Source: DATBLE01 sp963837265 (lineage in GTDB: Bacteria > Actinomycetota > Thermoleophilia > Gaiellales > Gaiellaceae). From it: 64,000 bases of DNA. The notes below the pieces were generated by a model. It was not told the DNA's origin. It made no database searches and saw only the letters and a program-made list of their open reading frames with translations. Positions 32,032 to 41,124 of this stretch are shown piece after piece. Every line of letters starts with the position of its first letter. Position 1 is the stretch's first letter. The translations under genes and the position numbers were made by a program. Location of the stretch: positions 434,001-498,000 of the forward strand of contig CAWIMQ010000006.1 in NCBI GenBank assembly GCA_963837265.1. The letters run 5' to 3'.

Positions 32032-32913
32032 CTAGCCGGGCTCGTGCTCGTCGCCGCGCGGGCGGAAGAGCATCATCCCCAGGAGGACGAGGAAGAGCCC
32101 GAGGCAAAGGTAGGCGACCGGACCCGCCCACGTCGTCGGCCGTTCTCCGTCGGCGAAGAGGCCGAGGGTCTCGCCGAGCGAGTAATGCCCGGTCGCCAGC
32201 ACGAGACCGACCACGCCGAGGACGGCGTAGCTCGACCGGCGAATCCCGGCCCCGACGAGGATGTAGACGAGGCCGGCGACGATGATCAGCGCCCACTCGC
32301 CGTCGCCCGAGTGCCACCAGTAGAGAAGCGCCCCGCCGATCGTCAGCCCGGCGGTGACGTGCACCCAGAACCCGTACGGGCGGCGGTCGCCGGCGTCCAG
32401 GGAAAGCGCCCTGCCGAAGAGGGCGATCCCGACGAGGAGCGTGACGGTCGCGCTCCAGTTCCCGCCGCTCGACACGAGGTCGGTGACGAAGAACCAGGCG
32501 GCGCCGGCGGAGATCGCGACGATCAGCGGGAACTTGAACGCCCGGATCGCGGCCAGCGCCGCGAGCAGGATCAGGAGCTCGAGACCGAGGTCGCCCCAGT
32601 GGAAGCCGCCGAACGGCGACGACTTGCTCGACAGCCACCCGAACCAGGAGAAGAAGGCGCCGACCATCACCCCGAACAGCCCCACCGCGACGAATGCGAA
32701 CAACCCGGCGAGGACCCTCCGGCCCCGGGCGAGAAAGCGGACCGCAAGCGCCTCGGCGACGGCGAAGAAGAGCACGCTCAGGCCGGCGAGCGTGCCGCGG
32801 CCGTGGTCGGCGGAGATCACCTCCTCCCAGGCGAGCGAGCCGCCGAGCGCCAGAAACGTCCCCGCGTAGAGGAGGAAGGACGCGCTCGTCCAGCCTGCCC
32901 GAACGATCTTCAC
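32032..32913 (-). CDS. Polytopic membrane protein of unknown function
   Basis: A 293-aa integral membrane protein with about nine to ten hydrophobic helices, spread from residue 12 (SFLLYAGTFLALGGSLAW) to 283 (VAYLCLGLFLVLLGMMLF). Hydrophilic loops are short. It resembles DUF2157-type membrane proteins in layout, but I see no diagnostic motif. The start is a GTG at 32913. It is a single gene, divergent from the AIR-synthase-like gene. Confidence 0.75.
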   Translation of the reverse strand: MKIVRAGWTSASFLLYAGTFLALGGSLAWEEVISADHGRGTLAGLSVLFFAVAEALAVRFLARGRRVLAGLFAFVAVGLFGVMVGAFFSWFGWLSSKSSPFGGFHWGDLGLELLILLAALAAIRAFKFPLIVAISAGAAWFFVTDLVSSGGNWSATVTLLVGIALFGRALSLDAGDRRPYGFWVHVTAGLTIGGALLYWWHSGDGEWALIIVAGLVYILVGAGIRRSSYAVLGVVGLVLATGHYSLGETLGLFADGERPTTWAGPVAYLCLGLFLVLLGMMLFRPRGDEHEPG

Positions 32914-33025
32914 GCCGCCAGCGTGACGCCCGCGCCGGACGGATGCACCACCCCTCGGGCGGCGCCTTCGAGCGCGCGGCCCGGGCGGGGTCGGCCGGAC
33001 GAACTAGGCTAACGTCGAAGAGATC

Positions 33026-33085
33026 GTGGCCTCTCGAGCTGATCCGACCGTCGAAGACCTGGGCCTTCCTCCTACGAGCCGCTGA
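33026..33085 (+). CDS. Possible 19-codon leader frame
   Basis: GTG at 33026 opens a 19-codon frame whose TGA overlaps the ATG of the next gene by one base (TGATG). A TAACGT box (33010-33015) lies 10 nt before the GTG. Coupling would let the leader control translation of the AIR-synthase-like gene. No regulatory codon run is evident. Confidence 0.3.
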   Translation: MASRADPTVEDLGLPPTSR

Positions 33086-34128
33086 TGGCCGAGCGGGACG
33101 TCGGTCTGCCGGTCGGCAAGCTTCCGGGCAGGCTGCTCGCACGCCTGATCGCGACGTACGCGACGGGCGACCCCACGGTCGTCGTCGGCCCCGGCATCGG
33201 CGGTGATGCGGCGGCAATCGATCTCGGCGCGACGACCCTCGTCGTCAAGTCCGACCCGATCACCTTCGCCAGCGAGAGCCCTGCCCGGTACCTCGTCGAC
33301 GTGAACGCGAACGACCTCGCGTGCCTGGGCGCGACGTCGCGCTGGATGATGGTGACGGCGCTCTTGCCCGAGGGGACGACCGAGCAGCGGGTCGAATCCC
33401 ACTTCCGCGAGCTCCGCGATGCCTGCCTGCAGCGTGGCATCTCACTCGTCGGCGGACACACGGAGATCACGTCCGGAGTGGGCCGCCCGATACTCGTGGG
33501 CGTCCTGATCGGCGAGGTCGAAGGCGCAAGGCTCCTGCGGCCGGGCGGTGCCCGCCCGGGTGACACGCTCCTGCTGACGAGGGCGATCGCGCTCGAGGGG
33601 ACCGCTCTCGTCGCCCGCGAGCTCGGCGCCCGCCTCGGCGGCATCATCGACCCGATGCTCGTCGAGCGTGCCGCGGGCCTCCTCTTCGATCCCGGCATCT
33701 CGGTCGTCCGCGAGGCGATGGCGCTCCTGGAAGCAGGGGGCGTGACCGCGTTGCACGACCCGACCGAGGGCGGCCTGGCGACCGGCGTCCGCGAGCTCGC
33801 CCTGGCCGCCGGCTGCGGCGCCAGGATCGACCGCGATGCGGTGCCGATCATGCCCGAGACGGCGGCGATCGCCGGCGCGCTCGGCCTCGACCCGCTCGGA
33901 ATGCTCGCCTCCGGCAGCCTCCTCGCCGCCGCCGCCCCCGACTCCGCCGCGCGGCTGATCTCGACGAGCGACGCGCTCGGCTTCCGCCTGACCCCGATCG
34001 GCGAGGTCACCGGCGACGAGGGCCGGTTCACGCTCCGCGCGGACGGTGTCGAGCAAGAGCTGCCGGTGTACGAGAGCGACGAGATCACCCGGGCCCTCGG
34101 CGAGCAGCCGCCGGACGCGTCGGGCTAG
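33085..34128 (+). CDS. AIR synthase (PurM/HypE)-family protein
   Basis: A 347-aa ATP-binding protein of the PurM/HypE/ThiL/SelD superfamily. Seen are GPGIGGDAAAIDLG near 35, VKSDPITFASESPARYLVDVNANDLACLGA, VGGHTEITSGVGRP and HDPTEGGLATGVRELA. It lacks the C-terminal cysteine that HypE needs, and no hydrogenase genes are near, so it is not HypE proper. The substrate is unknown. The ATG at 33085 overlaps a possible leader frame. Confidence 0.8.
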   Translation: MAERDVGLPVGKLPGRLLARLIATYATGDPTVVVGPGIGGDAAAIDLGATTLVVKSDPITFASESPARYLVDVNANDLACLGATSRWMMVTALLPEGTTEQRVESHFRELRDACLQRGISLVGGHTEITSGVGRPILVGVLIGEVEGARLLRPGGARPGDTLLLTRAIALEGTALVARELGARLGGIIDPMLVERAAGLLFDPGISVVREAMALLEAGGVTALHDPTEGGLATGVRELALAAGCGARIDRDAVPIMPETAAIAGALGLDPLGMLASGSLLAAAAPDSAARLISTSDALGFRLTPIGEVTGDEGRFTLRADGVEQELPVYESDEITRALGEQPPDASG

Positions 34129-34171
34129 CACCCTCGAGTCGCGCCTGGCCGCACGGCGCCGGCGGCCGGCT

Positions 34172-35020
34172 CTACTCGGAGAGGAACGCCGTCACCGCGT
34201 GGCGGAAGCGGTCCCGCTGCTCGACGAAGACGAAGTGGCCGCACTCCGGCACCAGCACGGTGCGGACGTCCGGGATCGACGCGAAGTCGGCCGCGCACAC
34301 GGGGCCCGTGATGAAGTCGTCCTCGCCCGTGATCACGAGCGACGGCGCGGCGATCGCCGGCAGCCGCGCCCGGAGGTCGAGCGTGCCGAAGATCTCGTTG
34401 TTGAAGAGGAGCAGCGCGTCGGCCGCCGGGATCTCGTCCCGCAGCCTGTCCACGTACGCCCGCTCCCGCTCGCCGTAGACGGCGAAGTAGAACGGGTACT
34501 CGCGCAGCACGAGGACGGCGAGCTCGGCGTCCCCCTGGAACCGCCCGCCCTGCTCGTCCTCGATCGCCGCGGCCGCGTCCGCGTACCAGGGCTCGGCCGA
34601 CCTGGCTCGCATCGAGGCCTCCATGGCCGCCTCGTGCTCCTCGGCGAAGCGCGCGAGCGTGCTGGCGAGGACGAGCTTCTCCACCCGCTCCGGGTACGCT
34701 GCCGCATACGCGGCCGCGACCACGCCTCCGTGCGAGTGGCCGAGCAGGAGCATGCGCTCCACCCCGAGGTGCGCCCGGAGCTCCTCGAGGTCGGAGACGT
34801 AGTCCTCGGTCCGGTAGGAACGCCGGTCGGCCGGCCGGTCCGAGCCGCCGGTGCCGCGCGGGTCCAGCAGGACGAGCGTGAACACGCCGCCGAGCCCGGC
34901 CAGGTCGCCGAGGTAGAGCGACGAGAAGCCCGGCCCGCCCGGGTGACAGACGAGGAGCGGCCCGGAGCCCTCGCGGCGATAACCGAGCGTGCGGCCGTCG
35001 GCCGTCCGGAACGTCTCCAC
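34172..35020 (-). CDS. Alpha/beta hydrolase, proline iminopeptidase-like
   Basis: A 282-aa serine hydrolase. The oxyanion-hole HPGGPGFSS, nucleophile elbow GHSHGG (Ser), acid in ITGEDDFITGP and base in ECGHFVFVEQ complete the triad. HPGGPG and DPRGTGGSDRP resemble proline iminopeptidases, but many hydrolases share them. The GTG at 35020 is preceded by GGAGG at 8-nt spacing and lies 14 bp after the aquaporin stop, so the two form an operon. The 34129-34171 gap is a short GC-rich palindrome-containing spacer. Confidence 0.82.
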   Translation of the reverse strand: METFRTADGRTLGYRREGSGPLLVCHPGGPGFSSLYLGDLAGLGGVFTLVLLDPRGTGGSDRPADRRSYRTEDYVSDLEELRAHLGVERMLLLGHSHGGVVAAAYAAAYPERVEKLVLASTLARFAEEHEAAMEASMRARSAEPWYADAAAAIEDEQGGRFQGDAELAVLVLREYPFYFAVYGERERAYVDRLRDEIPAADALLLFNNEIFGTLDLRARLPAIAAPSLVITGEDDFITGPVCAADFASIPDVRTVLVPECGHFVFVEQRDRFRHAVTAFLSE

Positions 35021-35034
35021 CGGGCGAGCCTCCG

Positions 35035-35778
35035 CTACGAGGCCGCGAGATCGCCCGGCCGCGGCTCCTCGAGGCCGGTGTCGGGCGGGCCGACCGGCTT
35101 CGGCCGGGCGTGTGGACGGAGGTAGAGAAATTCGTAGAGGAGCGCGGCGATGACGCCGCCGGCCGCCGGCCCGACGTAGTAGATCCACGTGTAGCTCTCC
35201 CAGACCCGGTAGACGAGCTCGGGCCCGAACGCGCGCGACGGGTTCATCGCCGCGCCCGTCAGCGGGCCGCCCGCGAGGACGCCCATCGTGATCACGAGCC
35301 CGATGCCGAACCCGGCGATCGCCTTGAATGCGCCGCGCTCGTCGACGGCCATGGCGAAGACGGCGAGCACCAGGAAGAAGGTCATGATCGCCTCGAGCGC
35401 GACCCCGGCCCCATCGCCGATCGAGGGGTGGAGGAGCGGCGCACCGAGCCGGGCGGGCGCGACCGCCTCCTTCGGGAAGATCCACCAGAGGAGAAGCGCT
35501 GCGACGGACGCGCCGGCGAACTGCATCAGCCAGTAGACGCCGGCCAGGGCCGTGGAGATCCGGCGCGTGACCACGAAGCCGAGCGTGATCGCCGGGTTGA
35601 AGTGGCCGCCGGAGATGTGCCCGAAGGCGGTCACCATCAGCGCGATCGCGAGGCCGTGGGCGAGCGCGACCCCGAGCAGGCCCGCCGAGCCGACCATGAT
35701 CGCGCCGGCTCCGAAGAACGTCAGGGCGAAGGCGCCGATGAACTCGGCAGTGCCTCGCCGCAGGTAGTCGCCTTCCAC
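35035..35778 (-). CDS. Aquaporin / MIP-family channel
   Basis: A 247-aa channel with six membrane helices and two re-entrant loops. The first loop has the standard NPA (GGHFNPAITLG); the second is NPS (GAAMNPSRAFGP), a mild variant. Aromatic/arginine filter residues suggest water or a small neutral solute, but the exact substrate cannot be read by eye. The GTG at 35778 is 8 nt after TAGGCT; the open frame upstream is not used. Confidence 0.9.
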   Translation of the reverse strand: MEGDYLRRGTAEFIGAFALTFFGAGAIMVGSAGLLGVALAHGLAIALMVTAFGHISGGHFNPAITLGFVVTRRISTALAGVYWLMQFAGASVAALLLWWIFPKEAVAPARLGAPLLHPSIGDGAGVALEAIMTFFLVLAVFAMAVDERGAFKAIAGFGIGLVITMGVLAGGPLTGAAMNPSRAFGPELVYRVWESYTWIYYVGPAAGGVIAALLYEFLYLRPHARPKPVGPPDTGLEEPRPGDLAAS

Positions 35779-36072
35779 GCCCGCGGAGCCTAGAGCAGGG
35801 GTCGGACGGCGCCGGACCAGAGATTCGCCGAGCCGGTGGCGCTTTCGTCCACCCAACCGGCCGACGTTCCGCTTCCGCGTATCGCCGCCCGGCGGGGCTT
35901 CGACCTAGTCGCGCTCCGTGCTCGGCGCAAGCGAGAACCTAGAGGGTCGCGACCGGTCCGGCAAGGGGGTGTCCGCAAGGATTTCCCGCAATTTGCGAGC
36001 GGCGAAATGCGAACTTCCCGCGAGCCCTGTACGTGCCTGCACGGATGCAGCCGGGGGCGGGCGTTCCGCAGG
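35779..36072. other. Intergenic region upstream of the oxidoreductase operon
   Basis: A 294-bp gap between divergent aquaporin and flavoprotein genes with no convincing coding frame. It holds the aquaporin -10 (TAGGCT). It also has an AT-richer patch at about 35985-36021 with two TTCCCGC copies flanking CAATTTGCGAGCGGCGAAATGCG, which may be an operator. No clear -10 box precedes the flavoprotein start. Confidence 0.35.
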
Positions 36073-37411
36073 ATGGTCATCAGGATGCAGGTGGTCGAGC
36101 ACACCGTCTTCGAGGAGCTGAAGCCCCCGCTCGACGACCCTGAAGCGGTCGTCGAGGCCGACCGCTGCCTGGAGTGCGGTGGTCGCGCGCTCGCGCCGTG
36201 CGTCGTCGCCTGCCCGGCCGGCGTCGACGTTCCGGGCTTCGTCACCGCGATCGCGGGCGGCGATCCCGAGACGGCGGCCGAGATCATCTTCGCCGAGAAC
36301 CTGCTCGGCGGCTCCTGCGCGCGGGTCTGCCCCGTCGAGGAGCTCTGCGAGGGAGCGTGCGTGCTCGTCCACGAGGGCCGCCGCCCCGTCGAGATCGCCA
36401 GGCTGCAGCGCTACGCGACCGACTGGGCGCTCTCGGCCGAGGTTCCGCTCCGCCGGACGCGCGGGCCGGCCAACGGCCGGAGCATCGCGGTGATCGGCGC
36501 CGGGCCGGCCGGTCTCGCCTGCGCCGGGGAGCTCGCCGCACGCGGCTACACGGTCGCCGTCTACGACGCCCGCGAGGAGCCCGGCGGGCCTCGTCCGGTT
36601 TGCCATCGCTCCGTACAGGATCGTCAGCGACCCGCTGCCGGAGGAGGCGCTCGCGCTCGCCGAGCTCGGCGTCCAGTTCCACCTCGGGACCGCGATCGAC
36701 TCGCCCGCGGCGCTCCGCGACCTCGAGGACGCAAACGACGCGATCGTGCTCGCCGTCGGGATGGGCAAGGACACCGAGGTCGACCTCGACGGAGACGGGC
36801 TGCCGGGCGTCTGGGAGTCGCTGCCGTTCATCGAGGCGGTCAAGGACGGCGTCCCCCTTCGGCTCGGCCGCAGCGTGGCCGTGATCGGCGGCGGCAACAC
36901 CGCGATCGACGTCGCCTGCGAGGCGCGGCGGCTCGGGGCGCCCGAGGTGACGATGATCTACCGCCGCACGGAGGCCGAGATGCCCGCCTACGCGCACGAG
37001 GTCGAGTTCGCGCGCGACGAAGGAGTCCGCTTCCAGTGGCTGACCGCCCCGATCCGCTTCCTCGGCTCCAGCCGCGTCGAAGGAGTCGAGTGCCTCTCGA
37101 TGCGGCTCGGCGACCCGGATGCAAGCGGTCGACGGCGACCCGAGGCCGTTCCCGGCACCGAGTTCGTCGTCCCCGCCGAGACGGTCGTGAAGGCGATCGG
37201 CCAGCAGCCCCGACGCGAGCTCCTCTCCTGGATCGCCGATCTCGAGGTCGAGGGCGGGCTCGTTCGCGTCGACGGCGCCGGCCGCACTTCCAACCCCCGG
37301 TACTTCGCCGCCGGCGACGCGATCAACGGCGGCTCGTCCGCCGTCGAGGCGGTCCGCGGCGCGAAGGCGGTCGCCTGGGGCATCGACGCAGCGCTCGGAG
37401 GCGGATCGTGA
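36073..37411 (+). pseudogene. GltD-like NAD(P)/FAD oxidoreductase with one frameshift
   Basis: A glutamate-synthase-small-subunit-like flavoprotein that would pass electrons between NAD(P)H and the ferredoxin oxidoreductase encoded next. N-terminal Fe-S cysteines (CLECGGRALAPCVVACP; CARVCPVEELCEGACV) and the FAD motif AVIGAGPAGLACAGELAARG are in one frame. After EEPGG one extra C at about 36589 shifts the frame. The rest (LVRFAIAPYRIVSDPLPEE.., NAD motif AVIGGGNTAIDVACEA, ending YFAAGDAINGGSSAVEAV) continues perfectly in the next frame. Either a sequencing error or a recent mutation; otherwise the gene is undecayed. Start is the ATG at 36073 or 36085. Confidence 0.8.
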
Positions 37412-37938
37412 AGGAGATCCGCTGGCACGCGCGCGCGGGCCAGGGCGCGAAGACCGCCTCGCAGCTCCTGGCGGTCGCCCTCCTGCGCTCCGGGAAGAGC
37501 GTCCAGGCGTTCCCCGAGTACGGCCCCGAGCGCCGTGGCGCCCCGATGCGCGCCTACACGCGCGTGGACGACCGGCCGATCCGCCGCCATGACTCGATCG
37601 AGACCCCGGACGTCATCGTCGTCCTCGAGCCGTCGCTCCTGAACGACGAGAGCGTCACCGCGGGCCTCTCCCCGGACGGGCTCGTGCTCGCGAACAGCGC
37701 CGAGCGGCGGGCCGGTGTGATCTGTGTCCCCGCGGCCGACCTCGCGCCGGCCCGGGCGGTGAACCTCGTCATGCTCGGCGCCCTCGCCGCCGTCCTCGGC
37801 GAGCCGCCGATCGAGGACGTCGTCAGCGCGGCGGGCGAGGTACTCGGCAGGAAGGCCGACCCGGAGGCGTTGCGCTCGGCGCTCGAGGCCGGGCACGCGT
37901 ACGCCCTCGAGGAGGAGAGCCGGTGCCTGACGGTCTGA
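37408..37938 (+). CDS. porG: Pyruvate/2-oxoacid:ferredoxin oxidoreductase, gamma subunit
   Basis: A 176-aa gamma subunit of a four-subunit 2-oxoacid:ferredoxin oxidoreductase. Typical segments are EIRWHARAGQGAKTASQLLAVALL and EYGPERRGAPMRAYTRV. The GTG at 37408 overlaps the flavoprotein TGA as GTGA. The delta gene starts inside its 3' end. Confidence 0.9.
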   Translation: MKEIRWHARAGQGAKTASQLLAVALLRSGKSVQAFPEYGPERRGAPMRAYTRVDDRPIRRHDSIETPDVIVVLEPSLLNDESVTAGLSPDGLVLANSAERRAGVICVPAADLAPARAVNLVMLGALAAVLGEPPIEDVVSAAGEVLGRKADPEALRSALEAGHAYALEEESRCLTV

Positions 37939-38213
37939 GGCCCTGGGACGAGCTGCCCATCGGCGGAACGGTCGTCCGCGACGACGCCGAGCAGCCGGTG
38001 ACCGGCGGCTGGCGCACCGGCCTGCGGCCCGAGGTCGAGCTCTCCCTCTGCGTCAACTGCCTGCTCTGCTGGCTCTACTGCCCCGACTCGGCGATCGTCC
38101 TCGACAAGACGGAGTTCGTCGGCTTCGACCACGATCACTGCAAGGGCTGCGAGATCTGCGCCGAGGTCTGCCCCACCGGCGCCATCCGGATGGAGCCGGA
38201 GACCCATGAGTGA
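37923..38213 (+). CDS. porD: Pyruvate/2-oxoacid:ferredoxin oxidoreductase, delta (ferredoxin) subunit
   Basis: A 96-aa 2[4Fe-4S] ferredoxin subunit that carries electrons out of the complex. Two cluster motifs are seen: CVNCLLCWLYCPD and CKGCEICAEVCPTGAI. The GTG at 37923 lies within the end of the gamma gene (16-bp overlap), and the stop overlaps the alpha gene by 8 bp, so the four subunits are translated as a coupled set. Confidence 0.93.
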   Translation: MPDGLRPWDELPIGGTVVRDDAEQPVTGGWRTGLRPEVELSLCVNCLLCWLYCPDSAIVLDKTEFVGFDHDHCKGCEICAEVCPTGAIRMEPETHE

Positions 38214-39384
38214 CCTGCGCGTGCTGACCGGCGGCGAGGCGGTCGCCCACGCGATGCGGCAGATCGACCCGGACGTCGTCCCCGTCTACCCGATCACGCC
38301 GCAGACGCCGATCATCCAGGGCTTCGCCAAGTTCGTCGCCGACGGGAAGGCGACCACCGAGATCGTCAACGTCGAGTCGGAGCACTCGGCGATGAGCGCC
38401 GCCGTGGGATCGGCGCTCGCGGGCGCGAGGACGATCACCGCCACCTCGTCGCAGGGGCTGGCACTGATGGCGGAGGTCGTCTACATCGCGGCGGCAATGC
38501 GGGCTCCGATCGTGATGGCGGTCGGCAACCGGGCGCTCTCGGGGCCGATCAACATCCACTGCGACCACTCCGACTCGATGTTGATCCGCGACTCGGGCGC
38601 GATCCAGCTCTTCGCGGAGAACGCGCAGGAGGCCTACGACCTGATGGTGATGGCCCCGCGGATCGCAGAGCATCCGGACGTGCTCCTGCCGGTGCTCGTC
38701 TGCCAGGACGGCTTCACGATCACGCACTCGGCCGAGCCGGTCGCCCTCCTTCCCGACGAGGCGGTGCGCTCGTTCGTGGGCGAGTACCGCATCCCGTACC
38801 CGCTGCTCGACCTCCGGCAGGTGACGACGCAGGGCCCCTTCGCGATGCCCGACTACTACTTCGAGCTCAAGCACCAGCAGGACGACGCGATGGCCGCCGC
38901 GCTCGACGTCCTCGCCGAGGTCGCGAGCGAGCTCGAGCTCGTCAGCGGCCGCCGGTACGAGGCGGTCGAGGCCTACCGGCTCGACGGCGCCGAGCGCGTG
39001 CTCGTCTGCCTCGGCTCCACGGCCGGCACGGCGAAGGACGTCGTCGACGGGCTGCGGGACGAGGGCGAGCCGGTCGGAGTCCTCCAGGTGCACTCGTTCC
39101 GTCCCTTCCCGCAGGAGCAGCTCCGCGGCGCGCTCCGCGATGTCACATCGGTCTACGTGCTCGACCGGGCCGAGTCGCCCGGCGGCCCCGCGCCGCTGTA
39201 CGCAGAGCTCACCGCGGCGCTGTACGGCACCGAGCCGGCGCCCGCCCTGGCGAGCCACGTGTACGGACTGGGTGGGCGCGACCTGCACCCGGAGGACATC
39301 CGCGCGATCTTCGCCGGCGAGGGAGCGCACTACGTCGGCCTCAGGAACGGCGCCGCCGTGGGGAGCGATTCGTGCCGCGTCTGA
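38206..39384 (+). CDS. porA: Pyruvate/2-oxoacid:ferredoxin oxidoreductase, alpha subunit
   Basis: A 392-aa alpha subunit. Family segments are DPDVVPVYPITPQTPIIQGF, VNVESEHSAMSAAVGSALAGARTITATSSQG and RALSGPINIHCDHSDSML. YPITPQTPI with the SEHSAM loop is characteristic of pyruvate-type enzymes. Pyruvate is the likely substrate; another 2-oxoacid cannot be excluded. The complex interconverts pyruvate and acetyl-CoA with CoA and ferredoxin. Confidence 0.93.
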   Translation: MSDLRVLTGGEAVAHAMRQIDPDVVPVYPITPQTPIIQGFAKFVADGKATTEIVNVESEHSAMSAAVGSALAGARTITATSSQGLALMAEVVYIAAAMRAPIVMAVGNRALSGPINIHCDHSDSMLIRDSGAIQLFAENAQEAYDLMVMAPRIAEHPDVLLPVLVCQDGFTITHSAEPVALLPDEAVRSFVGEYRIPYPLLDLRQVTTQGPFAMPDYYFELKHQQDDAMAAALDVLAEVASELELVSGRRYEAVEAYRLDGAERVLVCLGSTAGTAKDVVDGLRDEGEPVGVLQVHSFRPFPQEQLRGALRDVTSVYVLDRAESPGGPAPLYAELTAALYGTEPAPALASHVYGLGGRDLHPEDIRAIFAGEGAHYVGLRNGAAVGSDSCRV

Positions 39385-40328
39385 AGACACTCGTCCGCAA
39401 CGAGCACGGCGTCCCTCCGCTGCGCGGCGGCCACGCCCTCTGCCAGGGGTGCGGCATCCCGATGGTGATCCGGACGATCGTCGACTCGATCGGCGGCCCG
39501 GCCGTCGTCGTCAACGCGACCGGCTGCCTCGAGGTGGCGACGACCAGATACCCGACCACCGCCTGGAACCTGCCCTGGATGCACGTCGCCTTCGAGAACG
39601 CGGCCGCGGTCGGGAGCGGCGTCGAAAGCGCCTACCGCGCGCTCCGCCGCCGCGGCGCGCTCCCCCAGGAGGACGAGGTCACCTTCCTCGTCCTGGCGGG
39701 CGACGGCGGCACCTACGACATCGGCCTCCAGTCGCTCTCGGGCGCGCTCGAGCGCGGTCACCGGGCGATCTTCGTCTGCTACGACAACGAGGCGTACATG
39801 AACACGGGCGTCCAGCGCTCGGGCGCGACGCCGCACTTCGCGAACACGACCACGAGCCCGGCCGGCGCCGCGTCGCTCGGCAAGGCCCAGCAGCGGAAGG
39901 ACATGACCGGCATCGCGGTCGCGCACCGGATCCCGTACGTCGCCCAGGCCGCGGGCGGGCCCCACTGGCAGGATCTCAGCGACAAGGCCGAGCGGGCCGC
40001 GCGAGCGGACGGGCCCGCGTTCCTGAACGTGCTCACAGACTGCCCGGTCGGCTGGGGCCACGAGTCCCGGGTCGGCCCCCGCGTCCTGCACGCCGCGGTC
40101 GAGAGCCGGTTCTGGCCCCTCTTCGAGGTGGTCGACGGCCGCTACAGGCTCACCTACGAGCCGGAGCGGCCGGTGCCCGTCGAGGAGTTTCTCCGGCCGC
40201 AGGCGCGGTTCGCGCATCTGCACGGCCCCGACGCGCGCGAGACGGTCGAGACGCTCCAGGCCGAGATCGACGACGACTGGGACGCGCTCGTCGCTCGCTG
40301 CGAGCACGACTCCCGCTGGTTCGACTGA
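39372..40328 (+). CDS. porB: Pyruvate/2-oxoacid:ferredoxin oxidoreductase, beta (TPP) subunit
   Basis: A 318-aa catalytic subunit. Cluster cysteines appear in HALCQGCGIP and NATGCLEVA. The TPP site is LAGDGGTYDIG with YDNEAYMNTGVQRSG, the pyruvate:ferredoxin oxidoreductase signature. The GTG at 39372 overlaps the alpha gene by 13 bp. It ends the operon and is followed by a strong hairpin. Confidence 0.94.
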   Translation: MPRLKTLVRNEHGVPPLRGGHALCQGCGIPMVIRTIVDSIGGPAVVVNATGCLEVATTRYPTTAWNLPWMHVAFENAAAVGSGVESAYRALRRRGALPQEDEVTFLVLAGDGGTYDIGLQSLSGALERGHRAIFVCYDNEAYMNTGVQRSGATPHFANTTTSPAGAASLGKAQQRKDMTGIAVAHRIPYVAQAAGGPHWQDLSDKAERAARADGPAFLNVLTDCPVGWGHESRVGPRVLHAAVESRFWPLFEVVDGRYRLTYEPERPVPVEEFLRPQARFAHLHGPDARETVETLQAEIDDDWDALVARCEHDSRWFD

Positions 40329-40409
40329 GCCGCGGCACACCCGCGCGGCTCGTCTCGGCCGAGGGGGCCCCAGCCCGTGAGTCGCCGGGTACGGCCGACC
40401 CGCCCCGCT

Positions 40410-40441
40410 GCCGGGAGAGCCGCCGGGGCGGCTCTCCCGGC
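40410..40441. terminator. Strong hairpin between convergent operons
   Basis: CCGGGAGAGCCGCC pairs with GGCGGCTCTCCCGG around a very small loop, giving a stem of about 14 bp between porB and the acetate transporter gene. It should stop transcription from both sides. Confidence 0.7.
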
Positions 40442-40446
40442 GCGTC

Positions 40447-41124
40447 TCAGCGGCGCTCGCCGAGCGGGAGCAGGACGCGTCCCCAGAGCTCGTTCAGGAC
40501 GAGCGCCCAGGCCGCGTAGACCGCCGTCGCCGCGCAGACGATCCCTTCCCAGCCGGCGATCTCGTGGACGGTGGTGCTGTACTCGCCCGCGGCGAGGAGG
40601 AAGAAGAGGACGGCGAGCGTCCCGAAGACCGCCTGGAGGGCCCGGCTCAGACGGAGGGTGGCGACGAACATCAGCACGGTGAAGAGGCCCCACACGGCGA
40701 GGATGGCGGCGAGCCCGTCCCGGAAGGAGGCGGCCGTGCTCAGCGCACCGTTGTCGGCGAGGATGTGCCAGAAGGCGAAGCCCACCCAGAACGCGCCGTA
40801 CGCGGTGAATGCGGTCGCTCCGAACGTGTTGTTCTTGACGAACTCCCACATGCCCGCGATCAGCTGGCAGAGACCGCCGAAGAAGATGCCGTAGGCGAGC
40901 ACGAGCGCCGTCGTCTGCTTCTCGACCGCGCCGGCGTTGACGAGGTTGAGCATCAGCGTCGTCAGGCCGAACGCGAACAGCCCGAGCGGCGCCGGGTTCG
41001 CGATCGGACGGGGCCCCTCGACGGGCCGCGCCGCCCCCAGGCGGTCGAGACGGTCCTCGACGACGGCGATCCGCTCGAGGACGCGCGCCGCCTCGGTCTG
41101 CTCAGAGGCTCTCGGAGTAGGCAC
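40447..41124 (-). CDS. Acetate/succinate transporter, GPR1/FUN34/YaaH (SatP) family
   Basis: A 225-aa membrane transporter with six hydrophobic helices (about 50-215) after a soluble helical N-terminus. The family signature NPAPLGLFAFGLTTLMLNL is at 43-61. Members take up acetate or succinate with protons. It is the last gene of the operon that begins with acetyl-CoA synthetase, so acetate is the natural substrate. The GTG at 41124 overlaps the DUF5661-like gene; a later start is possible. Confidence 0.87.
   Translation of the reverse strand: MPTPRASEQTEAARVLERIAVVEDRLDRLGAARPVEGPRPIANPAPLGLFAFGLTTLMLNLVNAGAVEKQTTALVLAYGIFFGGLCQLIAGMWEFVKNNTFGATAFTAYGAFWVGFAFWHILADNGALSTAASFRDGLAAILAVWGLFTVLMFVATLRLSRALQAVFGTLAVLFFLLAAGEYSTTVHEIAGWEGIVCAATAVYAAWALVLNELWGRVLLPLGERR

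Noticed and set aside
33085..34128. HypE hydrogenase maturation protein
   Set aside because: The C-terminal cysteine is missing and no other hyp or hydrogenase genes are present; only the broader AIR-synthase family is supported.
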